Shown here in pieces: positions 1 through 7,218 of a stretch of 10,639 bases of DNA. This DNA comes from an uncultured Parafilimonas sp. (GTDB lineage: Bacteria; Bacteroidota; Bacteroidia; Chitinophagales; Chitinophagaceae), in contig CALAGJ010000197.1 in assembly GCA_937892395.1 (NCBI GenBank), forward strand, positions 1-10,639. The letters run 5' to 3'. The notes under the pieces are model-generated. The model did no database searches, was not told where the DNA came from, and saw only the letters and a program-made list of their open reading frames with translations. Position 1 is the stretch's first letter, and the number at the start of each line of letters is the position of its first letter. Position numbers and translations under genes: made by a program.

Positions 1-1438
1 GTTCGTATTCAAATACAGCCGTGGCATGATGTGCCGCACCCAGTTCTCCTCCTTCTATTTCTGTATTGCTTATTTTTAATTCAGATGCTTTGTTATCAAA
101 ACCTATTAAACGATATCGCTTTACATATTGTGGGTTAAAATCAACGGTAGCATACACATCATTAGCTACTGTAAACAATGATTTTGTAAATTCGGCAACA
201 AATATTTTTTCTGCCTCCGGCAATGCATCTATGTAGGCAAAATTTCCATTCCCTTTTCTTGCCAGCCCTTCGAGTTTGCTGTTTTTATAATTACCCATTC
301 CAACACCAATACAGCTGAGATAAATACCTGTATTGCGATATTGTTGTACCAAATCTTCCAAATCCATATCATTTACAAGGCCCACATTAAAATCACCATC
401 TGTAGTTAATATGATTCTGTTTTGTGCTGATGGATGATACATTCGTTTTGCCACATTATAAGCCAGTCGCAGGGCAGATTCCCCAGGTGTATCACCATTG
501 GCATTCAATTGGTCAATAGCATTATTGATATGCTCTTTATCCGAGCCACTTGTGGGCTGAAGTAGTATGGCTGTAATGCCACCATATACCACAATTGCAA
601 TTGTGTCCTGCGTTCTTAAATTTTTTGAAAGCATTTTCAAACCTTGCTGTATTAAGGGCAGCCTATTTGGTTGATCCATTGACCCGGATACATCCACAAG
701 AAAAATTAGATTAGTGGGTGGCAAACTATCCAACTTCAAGCTTGGGGCTTCTATGTTTACAAAGAACAATTTATTTCCATTTTTCCAGGGTGCTTTGGTA
801 CTCATGGTTTCGCAGTGAAATCCGTCCGTAGAAATCGTATCTTTTTGTAAGGAAATATCAAAATAGTTGAGCATTTCTTCTATACGAACTGCATCCGGAG
901 GTACCGTCATTTCATTATGGATAAACCTGCGAATATTACTATAGCTTGCTCTGTCTATATGCAATGCAAAACCCGTTTGTGGATAGCCGGAAGTTTCTAA
1001 AAAATCATTTTCAACAATAGCGGCATAGCTTTCGGCACCATGATAATACACTACATTTTGCTGCTGCAATGAATCTTTGGAAAATGATATTATTTTATGT
1101 CTGCCACTGAGTAGCCCTTCGGGCAATATTTGTAAATGATAAATATTGAATCTATTGGCATAGGCAATGGTATGCATGGTGTCAAAACCATCGGCATAAA
1201 TTATTATGCTATCTACTGATATGCGGGATGGTAAACCAAAAGAACCCGTATTACCAGTTTCAAAAACAATACTGGATCTATTTTTCAGTATCATTTTTGC
1301 ACCATACAATCCACGTCCTTTATCATCATTTACAATGCCCCGTATGTAAAACTGAGCAGCCACACTTGTTGGCACCAAAAAATATAAAACTAAAAGATAT
1401 TTAAAGATTGATTTTATGATAGCAGATTTATCAAACAA
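1..1438 (-). CDS. YfbK-like VWA-domain protein, exported, C-terminally truncated by the window edge
   Basis: Reading from 1438 down to the edge gives 479 open residues with no stop; the C-terminus is missing. After a signal peptide (hydrophobic core about residues 11-26, likely cleavage after VAA near 28) comes a carboxypeptidase-regulatory-like beta domain (about 30-105). A YfbK-type N-terminal segment follows (about 130-235, including the conserved stretch ending MLNYFDI), then a von Willebrand A domain (about 243-425). Its metal-ion-dependent adhesion site is visible: DVSGSM at 249-254 (D249, S251, S253), T317 and D347 in TTDGDF. The last residues (RLIGFDN, GELGAAHHATAVFEYE) match the start of the DUF3520 C-terminal domain of this family. 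VWA domains bind partner proteins through a metal ion; the role of this family is poorly defined. The frame has no ATG at the signal peptide. I use TTG at 1438 as the nearest allowed start, with low certainty. A start at ATA 1417 would give the textbook signal peptide MKSIFKYLL. Family assignment is firm. Confidence 0.88.
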   Translation of the reverse strand, partial: MFDKSAIIKSIFKYLLVLYFLVPTSVAAQFYIRGIVNDDKGRGLYGAKMILKNRSSIVFETGNTGSFGLPSRISVDSIIIYADGFDTMHTIAYANRFNIYHLQILPEGLLSGRHKIISFSKDSLQQQNVVYYHGAESYAAIVENDFLETSGYPQTGFALHIDRASYSNIRRFIHNEMTVPPDAVRIEEMLNYFDISLQKDTISTDGFHCETMSTKAPWKNGNKLFFVNIEAPSLKLDSLPPTNLIFLVDVSGSMDQPNRLPLIQQGLKMLSKNLRTQDTIAIVVYGGITAILLQPTSGSDKEHINNAIDQLNANGDTPGESALRLAYNVAKRMYHPSAQNRIILTTDGDFNVGLVNDMDLEDLVQQYRNTGIYLSCIGVGMGNYKNSKLEGLARKGNGNFAYIDALPEAEKIFVAEFTKSLFTVANDVYATVDFNPQYVKRYRLIGFDNKASELKISNTEIEGGELGAAHHATAVFEYE

Positions 1439-1443
1439 AAATA
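1436..1443 (-). promoter_or_regulatory. Candidate -7 promoter element of the VWA gene
   Basis: On the minus strand this reads TATTTTTG, a full match to the Bacteroidota -7 consensus TAnnTTTG. A TTTG lies upstream at 1471-1468, with a spacer of 24 nt, a little longer than usual for the -33 element. If used, transcription would begin near 1431, downstream of the TTG taken as the start codon, which argues for a later start. The sequence is AT-rich, so a chance match is possible. Confidence 0.35.
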
Positions 1444-1492
1444 AAGTTTCAGATTTAACCCATTACTCAAATGCGTTTGCTTTGTCTTATAG

Positions 1493-1508
1493 GAGTATGC
1501 TTATACTC
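1493..1508 (-). terminator. Inverted repeat behind hpt, possible weak terminator
   Basis: GAGTAT, a 4-nt loop and ATACTC form a perfect 6-bp stem 21 nt beyond the hpt stop codon. No T-run follows it on the minus strand, so it is at best a weak terminator or an RNA-stabilising hairpin. It separates the hpt operon from the VWA gene. Confidence 0.3.
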
Positions 1509-1529
1509 TTTCTCAATCGCAAATATATT

Positions 1530-2057
1530 TTATGCCAATTGATAAATGGCATCCAGATTTCGACCTTGCCCATCGTAATCAAGCCCATATCCCACCACAA
1601 ATTTATTAGGAATAGAAAAGCAACAATAATCGATAGGAATATTGAAAACAGTGGCTTCTGGCTTATGAAGCAGCACTGCAATTTTTAATGAAGCAGGTTG
1701 CATATTCATAATCTGTGGCAAAAACTGATGCATGGTTTTGCCTGTATCAATAATATCTTCGAGTATGATAATATGTCTGTCTGTAATGTCTGCATCTAAA
1801 CCAATAGATGTAATAACATGGCCGGTAGAGGTAGTACCTTTGTATGAGGCCAATTTTATAAATGATATTTCTGCGGGTATGCTCAGTTGTTTGAAAAGGT
1901 CAGCGGCAAAAATGAATGAACCATTCAATATTGCAATAAACAAAGGTGTTTTATCTTGATAATCTTGCTCTATATTTCTAGCAAGTGCCTGTACACTTTC
2001 TTGTATGATTTCCCTTGTGAGGTATGGAACAAATGTTTTATCGTGTACCTGTACCAT
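1530..2057 (-). CDS. hpt: Hypoxanthine phosphoribosyltransferase
   Basis: A 175-residue cytosolic enzyme of purine salvage that joins hypoxanthine (often guanine too) to PRPP, giving IMP or GMP and pyrophosphate. Length is normal for bacterial HPRT. Seen in the sequence: the NGSF loop at 45-48 that contacts pyrophosphate; the flexible active-site loop SYKGTTSTG at 71-79; the PRPP-binding signature ILEDIIDTGKT at 98-108, with the acidic pair E100/D101 and the likely catalytic base D104; and the base-recognition segment KFVVGYGLDYDG at 152-163. The ATG lies 2 nt after the stop of the glucosaminidase gene, so the two are probably co-transcribed and hpt has no promoter of its own. No odd features. 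Confidence 0.96.
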   Translation of the reverse strand: MVQVHDKTFVPYLTREIIQESVQALARNIEQDYQDKTPLFIAILNGSFIFAADLFKQLSIPAEISFIKLASYKGTTSTGHVITSIGLDADITDRHIIILEDIIDTGKTMHQFLPQIMNMQPASLKIAVLLHKPEATVFNIPIDYCCFSIPNKFVVGYGLDYDGQGRNLDAIYQLA

Positions 2058-2059
2058 AA

Positions 2060-3088
2060 TTATTTTTTTGAAAACAAAGATTTTTTTACTGCCGGTTGTA
2101 GCCTTATTTTTTGATTGGCATGTAAAGAGGTGGCGGCAGAAAAGTTATTGCACTGCCAGAGATTTTCTAATCTAATACCTTCAGATTGTGCAATATCATA
2201 CAAGGTTTCTCCGGGGTGTACAAAATAAAATTCTGATGCGCCTGTTTTTGATTTTCGTTCTAAAAATATCAACTGATTTTGTGCTAAAATATCCAGACCA
2301 TTGCCAAGATCATTATAACTGAGCAGTTGTGCATAGCTGAGTTGATGCTGTGCAGCCACCGAAAGTAATGAAGTTCCCTTTTCTATCATCAAAACCTTGC
2401 TATGATTGATTTCAAATACACCATCTGGATAATCCTTTGCAATAATTTCTTTTCCTAAGGCAGCATCAGCATAAGGTGTAGATATGGTGGTAGTGTCAAC
2501 AGTGTCCACATCTATCCTTTCTTGATTATTACTAATGACAACAGTAGAGTCTGTTTCCTTTTGAAAGGCAGATACATCAATGTATTCGATACTTTGGAGT
2601 TCATAATTTTCAATGAGCCGAATCAACCTTTGCGCATAAGAAGGGCTTGTGGCATAGCCAGCTTTCTTTAATCCATAGCACCATGCTTTATAATCGTCTG
2701 TATGTATATCAAATAGGAAAGCATAATTAGGTCTGCTGCGCAAAAAGTCTGAATGATCTTTATAAGAATCAAGCACAGTTGCATAGCTGCGAAAGCACTC
2801 TTGGCGTTCATCGTCATCCGAATAGGTTACACTTCCCATCCAATCACTCTTACATTTAATACCAAAATGATTGTTGCTATATACTGCCAGTTTACTTTTT
2901 CCTGCCTGAGATTCTAAAATGCCCTGTGCCAGTGTAATGCAAGCGGGTACACCAGTACGTTGCATTTCCTCAAATGCTATTTGCTTGTATGTAGATATAT
3001 AGGAAAGGATGAATGTATTATCCTGAGCCTTCAATCCATTTGCAATGGTAATTAGGCAAATGCATATTATTTTTTGTATTGCTTGCAT
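2060..3088 (-). CDS. Secreted glucosaminidase (GH73) with two LysM domains
   Basis: A 342-residue protein from the chosen start. An upstream in-frame ATG at 3121 would add 11 residues ahead of the signal peptide. I prefer 3088 because the signal peptide (MQAIQKIICICLITIANGLKA, cleaved before Q22) starts there and a candidate promoter lies between the two. Residues about 32-165 form a mannosyl-glycoprotein endo-beta-N-acetylglucosaminidase-like domain, with likely catalytic E59 in LAQGILESQAGKS, the NNHFGIKC motif at 72-79 and the SYAQRL segment at 150-155. A linker rich in Thr, Ser and Asp follows, then a divergent LysM (about 231-278) and a clearer LysM (about 287-331, HPGETLYDIA). Such enzymes cut glycan strands of peptidoglycan in the periplasm, and LysM anchors them to the wall. 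The target bond here is inferred from the family. It heads a probable operon with hpt. Confidence 0.92.
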   Translation of the reverse strand: MQAIQKIICICLITIANGLKAQDNTFILSYISTYKQIAFEEMQRTGVPACITLAQGILESQAGKSKLAVYSNNHFGIKCKSDWMGSVTYSDDDERQECFRSYATVLDSYKDHSDFLRSRPNYAFLFDIHTDDYKAWCYGLKKAGYATSPSYAQRLIRLIENYELQSIEYIDVSAFQKETDSTVVISNNQERIDVDTVDTTTISTPYADAALGKEIIAKDYPDGVFEINHSKVLMIEKGTSLLSVAAQHQLSYAQLLSYNDLGNGLDILAQNQLIFLERKSKTGASEFYFVHPGETLYDIAQSEGIRLENLWQCNNFSAATSLHANQKIRLQPAVKKSLFSKK

Positions 3089-3100
3089 TATGATACCATG

Positions 3101-3108
3101 CAAATAAA
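3101..3108 (-). promoter_or_regulatory. Candidate -7 element of the glucosaminidase-hpt operon
   Basis: On the minus strand this reads TTTATTTG followed by CAT, one mismatch from TAnnTTTG. It ends 12 nt before the preferred ATG at 3088, implying a very short leader. No convincing -33 TTTG is at the expected distance. It lies inside the alternative N-terminal extension (3121-3089), which favours the shorter gene model. Confidence 0.35.
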
Positions 3109-3171
3109 TTATATAATACAAGATTACATCAGATGTGCAAGAAAACTTTAGCTGTTAAAATTCATCCACAA

Positions 3172-3807
3172 TTACAATTTTCTAATCAACATAAGCCCAT
3201 CACGTACCGTTAGCATTACTTGCTCAGTGCTTGGGTCAGCGGCAACCATTTTATTAAATGCATCGATGGCTATTGCATTTTTTCCTTTAATATTTTCGCC
3301 CAGCACTTGCCCATGAAACAGTGTATTGTCTGCCAGCATTACACCTTGCTTACTCAGCTGTGGCAGCAGTAATTTATAATAAGTGGAATACGCAGTTTTA
3401 TCTGCATCAATAAAAATAAGATCCCATTCTAACTGTAATTGCGGAATGATTGTTTTTGCATCTCCTCTGTGCAAAATAATTTGATCTTTATAAATAGAGC
3501 GATGGAAAAAAGATTGGGCTATGTCTGCATCGTCCTGTCTGAATTCGATTGTATGTAATTGACCATTTTGTTGTAATCCAGCAGCCAGACACAAAGCGCT
3601 AAAACCTGTAAACGTTCCTATTTCTAAAATATGCATGGGTCTTTGCATTTTCGAAATCATTGTCAAAAGTTGACCTTGTAATGGGCCGCTAATCATGTGG
3701 GCTTCTTTATGATGGGTTATGGTATAATCATACACCTCCTGTAAGAGTGAAGGTAAAGTTGTACTATGGTTGGCTGCATATTGCTCCGCAAGATGATCAA
3801 TAAGCAT
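3172..3807 (-). CDS. SAM-dependent O-methyltransferase, caffeoyl-CoA OMT-like family
   Basis: A 211-residue class I methyltransferase of the metal-dependent O-methyltransferase family (Methyltransf_3), cytosolic, with no signal peptide. Motif I, LEIGTFTGFS at 61-70, forms the SAM-binding loop, and E88 (HTIEFR) is placed to hold the SAM ribose. The divalent-metal ligands of the family are visible as D134/D136 in FIDADK and D160/N161 in LADNTLF. The bacterial substrate is usually unknown, and nothing here identifies it; a catechol-type hydroxyl is the family expectation. Its ATG lies inside the 3' end of the symporter gene (11-nt overlap), so expression is probably coupled to it. Downstream are 83 nt with no clear terminator. 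Confidence 0.92.
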   Translation of the reverse strand: MLIDHLAEQYAANHSTTLPSLLQEVYDYTITHHKEAHMISGPLQGQLLTMISKMQRPMHILEIGTFTGFSALCLAAGLQQNGQLHTIEFRQDDADIAQSFFHRSIYKDQIILHRGDAKTIIPQLQLEWDLIFIDADKTAYSTYYKLLLPQLSKQGVMLADNTLFHGQVLGENIKGKNAIAIDAFNKMVAADPSTEQVMLTVRDGLMLIRKL

Positions 3808-5323
3808 TTGCCAATCCTTTTTTTGAAATCATAAATAACCCTGCAAAAGTGAGTAATGCGTTAATCAATAACAACTCAATACCAAAATGGTAAGTGCCAA
3901 ATAATGCAGTGGCAGCAGCTTGTAAACTGTCTATCCAAGCTCCTGAAAGCCTTAACTGCTTTGCATACCAGGTATTATTATTAAAAAAATCAAGTAGTAA
4001 AATAACCAAGGGTGCCACTATACAAACTGTTCTACTATAAGCATCATTAATGATTCTTTTTGTCAATATTCCAAACATGAATAAACCCAGTAATGGGCCA
4101 TAAGTAAAACCTGCCACTTTCAATATTACATCAATGATAGATTTATTGTCCATCCATTTAAAAAATAAGACACATAAAAAGAATATTACTGCAAAGCAGA
4201 AATGAACAATAAGTCTTTTTTTCTTCTTTTCCTGTTCATTAAGATTTGTATTTCTATTAAGGCCCAATATATCAATACAGAAAGAAGAAGTTAATGCAGT
4301 AAGTGCACCATCCGCACTGGGAAATAAAGCTGATATTAATCCAATAATAAAGATAATACTGATTACCGGAGATAAGTGTTGCAGGGCTACAGTAGGAAAC
4401 AAATCATCCCCTTTTAGTGCTAAATTATTTTGCGCAGCAAACAAATACAAAAGCCCTCCAAGCAATAAAAATAAAAAGTTCACAATAACCAATACCACAC
4501 TAAAACTTATCATATTTTTTTGCGAATCGCCCAATGTTTTTACACTAATATTTTTTTGCATCATTTCTTGATCGAGGCCTGTCATGCCAATGGTGATGAA
4601 TGCTCCTCCAATAATTTGTTTAAGAAAAAATCCTGAACTGGAAGCATCTGTATTGAAAATATGTATAAAGCCTTTGTCCGATAAGGCAGACATACTTTCA
4701 GCAAAATTCAAATGGAGTGCATGCATAATACTCACCACACATACCACAAGCCCAAGCAGCATAAAGGTGGTTTGGAGTGTATCTGTAAAGACAATAGTTT
4801 TTACGCCACCTTCAAAAGTGTACAACAAGATCATTAACAGAATAACGAAGGTGCTGAGCCAAAATGGAACCTGCAATCCGTTGAGTATAAAAAGTTGAAG
4901 CACATTGATGACTAAGTAAAGTCTGGCTGTGGCACCCAGCACACGGGATATGATAAAAAAAGCTGCTCCTGTTTTATAAGCTTTTGTACCAAACCGAGTT
5001 TGAAGATAATTATATATAGAAGTGAGTTGTAAACGATAATACAAGGGTAACAGAATATAGGCTACGGCAAAGTATCCAATGAAGTATCCTATTACAACCT
5101 GAAAGTATCCAAAATTGTTGGTGCCAACTGTGCCGGGCACACTCACAAAAGTAACCCCGCTAAGCGATGTGCCTATCATTCCGAAGGAAACCAACATCCA
5201 ATTACTATTTCTGTTTCCAATAAAAAATGAATCATTGTTACTGTTTCGGCTGGTGTACCAAGCCACAGCTAAAAGCAATAAAAAATACGCAATTACAATA
5301 CTGAAAAGTAATACTGATGACAT
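3797..5323 (-). CDS. Sodium:solute symporter (SSS family)
   Basis: A 508-residue inner-membrane protein with about 13 hydrophobic helices, the usual SSS size. Family signatures: an N-terminal helix, then FFIGNRNSNW at 33-42 and the GTSLSGVTF segment at 51-59; EGGVKTIVFTDTLQ at 171-184; GLDQEMMQKNIS at 249-260; and FPSADGALTALTSSF at 334-348, the helix carrying the conserved Ser/Thr residues of the Na2 sodium site. A lysine-rich cytosolic loop lies at about 364-370. The substrate cannot be read from sequence; relatives carry sugars, sialic acid, proline, carboxylates and other solutes. The gene is divergent from the LOG-family gene (68-nt gap) and overlaps the methyltransferase gene by 11 nt, so the two minus-strand genes form an operon. 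Confidence 0.93.
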   Translation of the reverse strand: MSSVLLFSIVIAYFLLLLAVAWYTSRNSNNDSFFIGNRNSNWMLVSFGMIGTSLSGVTFVSVPGTVGTNNFGYFQVVIGYFIGYFAVAYILLPLYYRLQLTSIYNYLQTRFGTKAYKTGAAFFIISRVLGATARLYLVINVLQLFILNGLQVPFWLSTFVILLMILLYTFEGGVKTIVFTDTLQTTFMLLGLVVCVVSIMHALHLNFAESMSALSDKGFIHIFNTDASSSGFFLKQIIGGAFITIGMTGLDQEMMQKNISVKTLGDSQKNMISFSVVLVIVNFLFLLLGGLLYLFAAQNNLALKGDDLFPTVALQHLSPVISIIFIIGLISALFPSADGALTALTSSFCIDILGLNRNTNLNEQEKKKKRLIVHFCFAVIFFLCVLFFKWMDNKSIIDVILKVAGFTYGPLLGLFMFGILTKRIINDAYSRTVCIVAPLVILLLDFFNNNTWYAKQLRLSGAWIDSLQAAATALFGTYHFGIELLLINALLTFAGLFMISKKGLANAY

Positions 5324-5328
5324 GGATG

Positions 5329-5336
5329 CAAATAAA
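5329..5336 (-). promoter_or_regulatory. Candidate -7 element of the symporter operon
   Basis: The minus strand reads TTTATTTG followed by CAT, the same 11-mer found before the glucosaminidase gene and one mismatch from TAnnTTTG. Only 5 nt separate it from the ATG at 5323, so a transcript from it would be essentially leaderless. No -33 match is seen. Weak support. Confidence 0.25.
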
Positions 5337-5363
5337 GGTTTTATGTCTTATAAATATTGTACT

Positions 5364-5371
5364 AAGGTTTG
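5364..5371 (+). promoter_or_regulatory. Possible -7 element of the LOG-family gene
   Basis: AAGGTTTG is one mismatch from TAnnTTTG and ends 20 nt before the chosen TTG start. No -33 match lies at the expected distance. If both candidate boxes are real, the divergent promoters share this 68-nt gap. Confidence 0.2.
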
Positions 5372-5391
5372 TATGAGCTGCCAATCTATTA

Positions 5392-5964
5392 TTGCAAAAA
5401 ACTATTGAAGTGATTGATGCTGTAGCAGTATTTTGCGGCTCACTATCTGGCCGCAACGAAATTTTTGAAAAGGCCGCTGTGCATATAGGAAGTCAACTGG
5501 CTTTGTATAAAAAGAAAATTGTATATGGTGGTGGCAATAAAGGCTTGATGGGTGCATTAGCTAATGCATCACTACAATACAATGGCCGCATATTGGGGGT
5601 AATGCCTGAACTGCTGCGCAATAAGGAACACATGCATACAGGTATTACGGATATGCAGATAGTGCCCGATATGCATACCCGCAAACGCATGATGTATGAG
5701 GCTTGTGATTTAGCCCTGATACTGCCGGGTGGCTTTGGTACAATGGATGAATTGTTTGAAATGATAACCTGGAATCAATTACACATTCATGATAAAAAAA
5801 TTATCCTTTTGAATATTTCGGGTTACTATGATGCGTTGATCAAACACTTGCATATCATGCAGCAGGAAAAATTTTTACACAACAGTTGGCAAGATATGAT
5901 TATAATGTGTTATACAGCAGATGAGGCTATTGCATGGATTTTGGAAAATGAAAATGGTATGTAG
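5392..5964 (+). CDS. LOG-family (TIGR00730) nucleoside-5'-monophosphate phosphoribohydrolase
   Basis: A 190-residue cytosolic Rossmann-fold protein of the lysine-decarboxylase-like LOG family. Members release the base from cytokinin riboside 5'-monophosphates or AMP-like nucleotides. The name lysine decarboxylase seen in older annotation is not supported for this family. Key motifs: AVFCGSLSG at 12-20; VYGGGNKGLMG at 44-54; the MHTRK segment at 94-98 with catalytic Arg; and the nucleotide-binding signature PGGFGTMDE at 112-120 with catalytic E120. Length is normal. The frame has no ATG at its 5' end: an in-frame stop at 5374-5376 limits it, leaving TTG at 5392 or GTG at 5410. GTG would give MIDAVAVFCGS, nearer the usual family N-terminus, so either start is possible. 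In bacteria the true substrate is uncertain. Confidence 0.9.
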   Translation: MQKTIEVIDAVAVFCGSLSGRNEIFEKAAVHIGSQLALYKKKIVYGGGNKGLMGALANASLQYNGRILGVMPELLRNKEHMHTGITDMQIVPDMHTRKRMMYEACDLALILPGGFGTMDELFEMITWNQLHIHDKKIILLNISGYYDALIKHLHIMQQEKFLHNSWQDMIIMCYTADEAIAWILENENGM

Positions 5965-5970
5965 AATTAT

Positions 5971-5985
5971 CTCTTAAAAGAAGAG
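5971..5985 (+). terminator. Small hairpin between convergent genes, weak terminator candidate
   Basis: CTCTT, loop AAAAG and AAGAG form a 5-bp stem 6 nt beyond the LOG-family stop. A loose T-rich stretch follows only about 10 nt later. It sits in the 66-nt gap between this gene and the convergent pit gene, where a bidirectional stop would be expected, but the stem is weak. Confidence 0.3.
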
Positions 5986-6030
5986 TTGCTCAATAATTTT
6001 TGCTGCTACCTATCAATCATTTGGCGAAGC

Positions 6031-7170
6031 CTAAACAAATAATTTTATCAGGGAATAAATTCCTGCTGCTACTAATCCACTTACAGGAATAGTAAGCACC
6101 CATGCCCAAATGAGGTTTACCGTAACGCCCCACCTTACAGCACTCAATCTTTTTGTGGCACCTACACCAATAATGGAACCTGTAATGGTATGTGTAGTAC
6201 TAACCGGTGCACCGAGATTTGCAGCTGTAAACAGTGTAATGGCTCCTGCTGTTTCTGCACATACACCTTCTAATGGAGTTACTTTTGTGATTTTTGTACC
6301 CATTGTTTTTACAATCTTCCAGCCACCACTCATGGTGCCTACACCTATTGCAGTGTAACAGGCCATTGGAACCCATGCTGGTATTGCGCCAAGGTCGGGA
6401 ATAACATGCTCAGCCACCATAGCTGCACCAATAATACCCATTGCTTTTTGTGCATCACTACCTCCATGTCCAATGCTAAAGGCGGCAGAAGATACTAATT
6501 GTAGTTTCTTATACATATTAGCTGTACGGTATGCATTTTCTCCTTTAAAATGACTGTATGCGTAGGATGCTGTAAATATGATGCCGAGTGCAAGCAATGC
6601 CCAAAATTCGAAAGGTTTCTTAAACTCGATTAGAGTAAGACATGCAATGATTACTCCTGCAATAATTCCGATTTTAAGCCAGAAATTTTTTTGTATCGTA
6701 ACGAGAGTGATAAAGATAGAAATCAGCATACCAATAAGTGGCGCCAATATGATAAATAACAATGTAAGACTAATACCACCGTCTAATGAAAGGTTGATAG
6801 CACCCCAACCACTGTGGGCTACTGCCGCACCTGCAAATCCACCAATCAAAGTATGTGATGATGATGAGGGAATACCATACCACCAAGTAAGTAAATTCCA
6901 GGCTATAGCTGCCAATACACCAGCCAATACAACATATAAATCATAACTGTCTTGATTTACCGTTTTGGCCACAGTGTTGGCTACACCATGGTCGCTAAAA
7001 ATAAAGAATGCTAAAAAATTGAAAAAAGCAGCCCATACAACAGCCTGAAATGGGGTAAGCACTTTTGTAGATACAATAGTTGCTATAGAGTTGGCCGCAT
7101 CATGAAAGCCATTTATAAAATCGAAGGCAATGGCTAATAATATAATAACAATGAGTAAAGTTGAATACAT
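6031..7170 (-). CDS. pit: Inorganic phosphate transporter, PiT family
   Basis: A 379-residue inner-membrane carrier moving phosphate (often as a neutral metal-phosphate) with cation coupling. The two-fold PiT architecture is clear: the first signature DFINGFHDAANSIAT at 17-31 and GIPSSSSHTLIGG at 99-111; then the repeat counterparts GHGGSDAQKAMG at 234-245 and APVSTTHTITGSIIG at 321-335. About ten hydrophobic segments are visible, with a cytosolic loop at about 205-225. In the second signature a Ser (238) stands where many PiT proteins have Asn (HGxND); the effect is unknown. The gene starts 48 nt after the DUF47 gene, and the pair is a common bacterial arrangement. Length is at the short end for PiT but typical of forms without a long central loop. 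Confidence 0.95.
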   Translation of the reverse strand: MYSTLLIVIILLAIAFDFINGFHDAANSIATIVSTKVLTPFQAVVWAAFFNFLAFFIFSDHGVANTVAKTVNQDSYDLYVVLAGVLAAIAWNLLTWWYGIPSSSSHTLIGGFAGAAVAHSGWGAINLSLDGGISLTLLFIILAPLIGMLISIFITLVTIQKNFWLKIGIIAGVIIACLTLIEFKKPFEFWALLALGIIFTASYAYSHFKGENAYRTANMYKKLQLVSSAAFSIGHGGSDAQKAMGIIGAAMVAEHVIPDLGAIPAWVPMACYTAIGVGTMSGGWKIVKTMGTKITKVTPLEGVCAETAGAITLFTAANLGAPVSTTHTITGSIIGVGATKRLSAVRWGVTVNLIWAWVLTIPVSGLVAAGIYSLIKLFV

Positions 7171-7218
7171 AAAATTTGGTTGTACTTAGTACCTAATAAT
7201 TGTAAAGCTTTTAATTTA

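Noticed and set aside
1416..1688. Plus-strand frame of 90 codons spanning the hpt-VWA gap
   Set aside because: Most of it is antisense to hpt, there is no recognisable domain, and it carries no convincing promoter.
3089..3121. Upstream ATG start for the glucosaminidase
   Set aside because: It would put an 11-residue hydrophobic extension ahead of a complete signal peptide and would place the candidate -7 box inside the coding region.
5392..5964. Lysine decarboxylase annotation for the LOG-family gene
   Set aside because: The PGGxGTxxE and MHxRK motifs define the phosphoribohydrolase family; no PLP-enzyme features are present.
6023..6031. GGC-TTC-GCC mini-hairpin as the pit terminator
   Set aside because: Only 3 bp of stem, it overlaps the stop codon, and no T-run follows on the minus strand.
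6578..6946. Plus-strand frame of 122 codons opposite pit
   Set aside because: Fully antisense to the PiT gene, with a Pro/Ile-rich product typical of the complement of membrane-helix codons.
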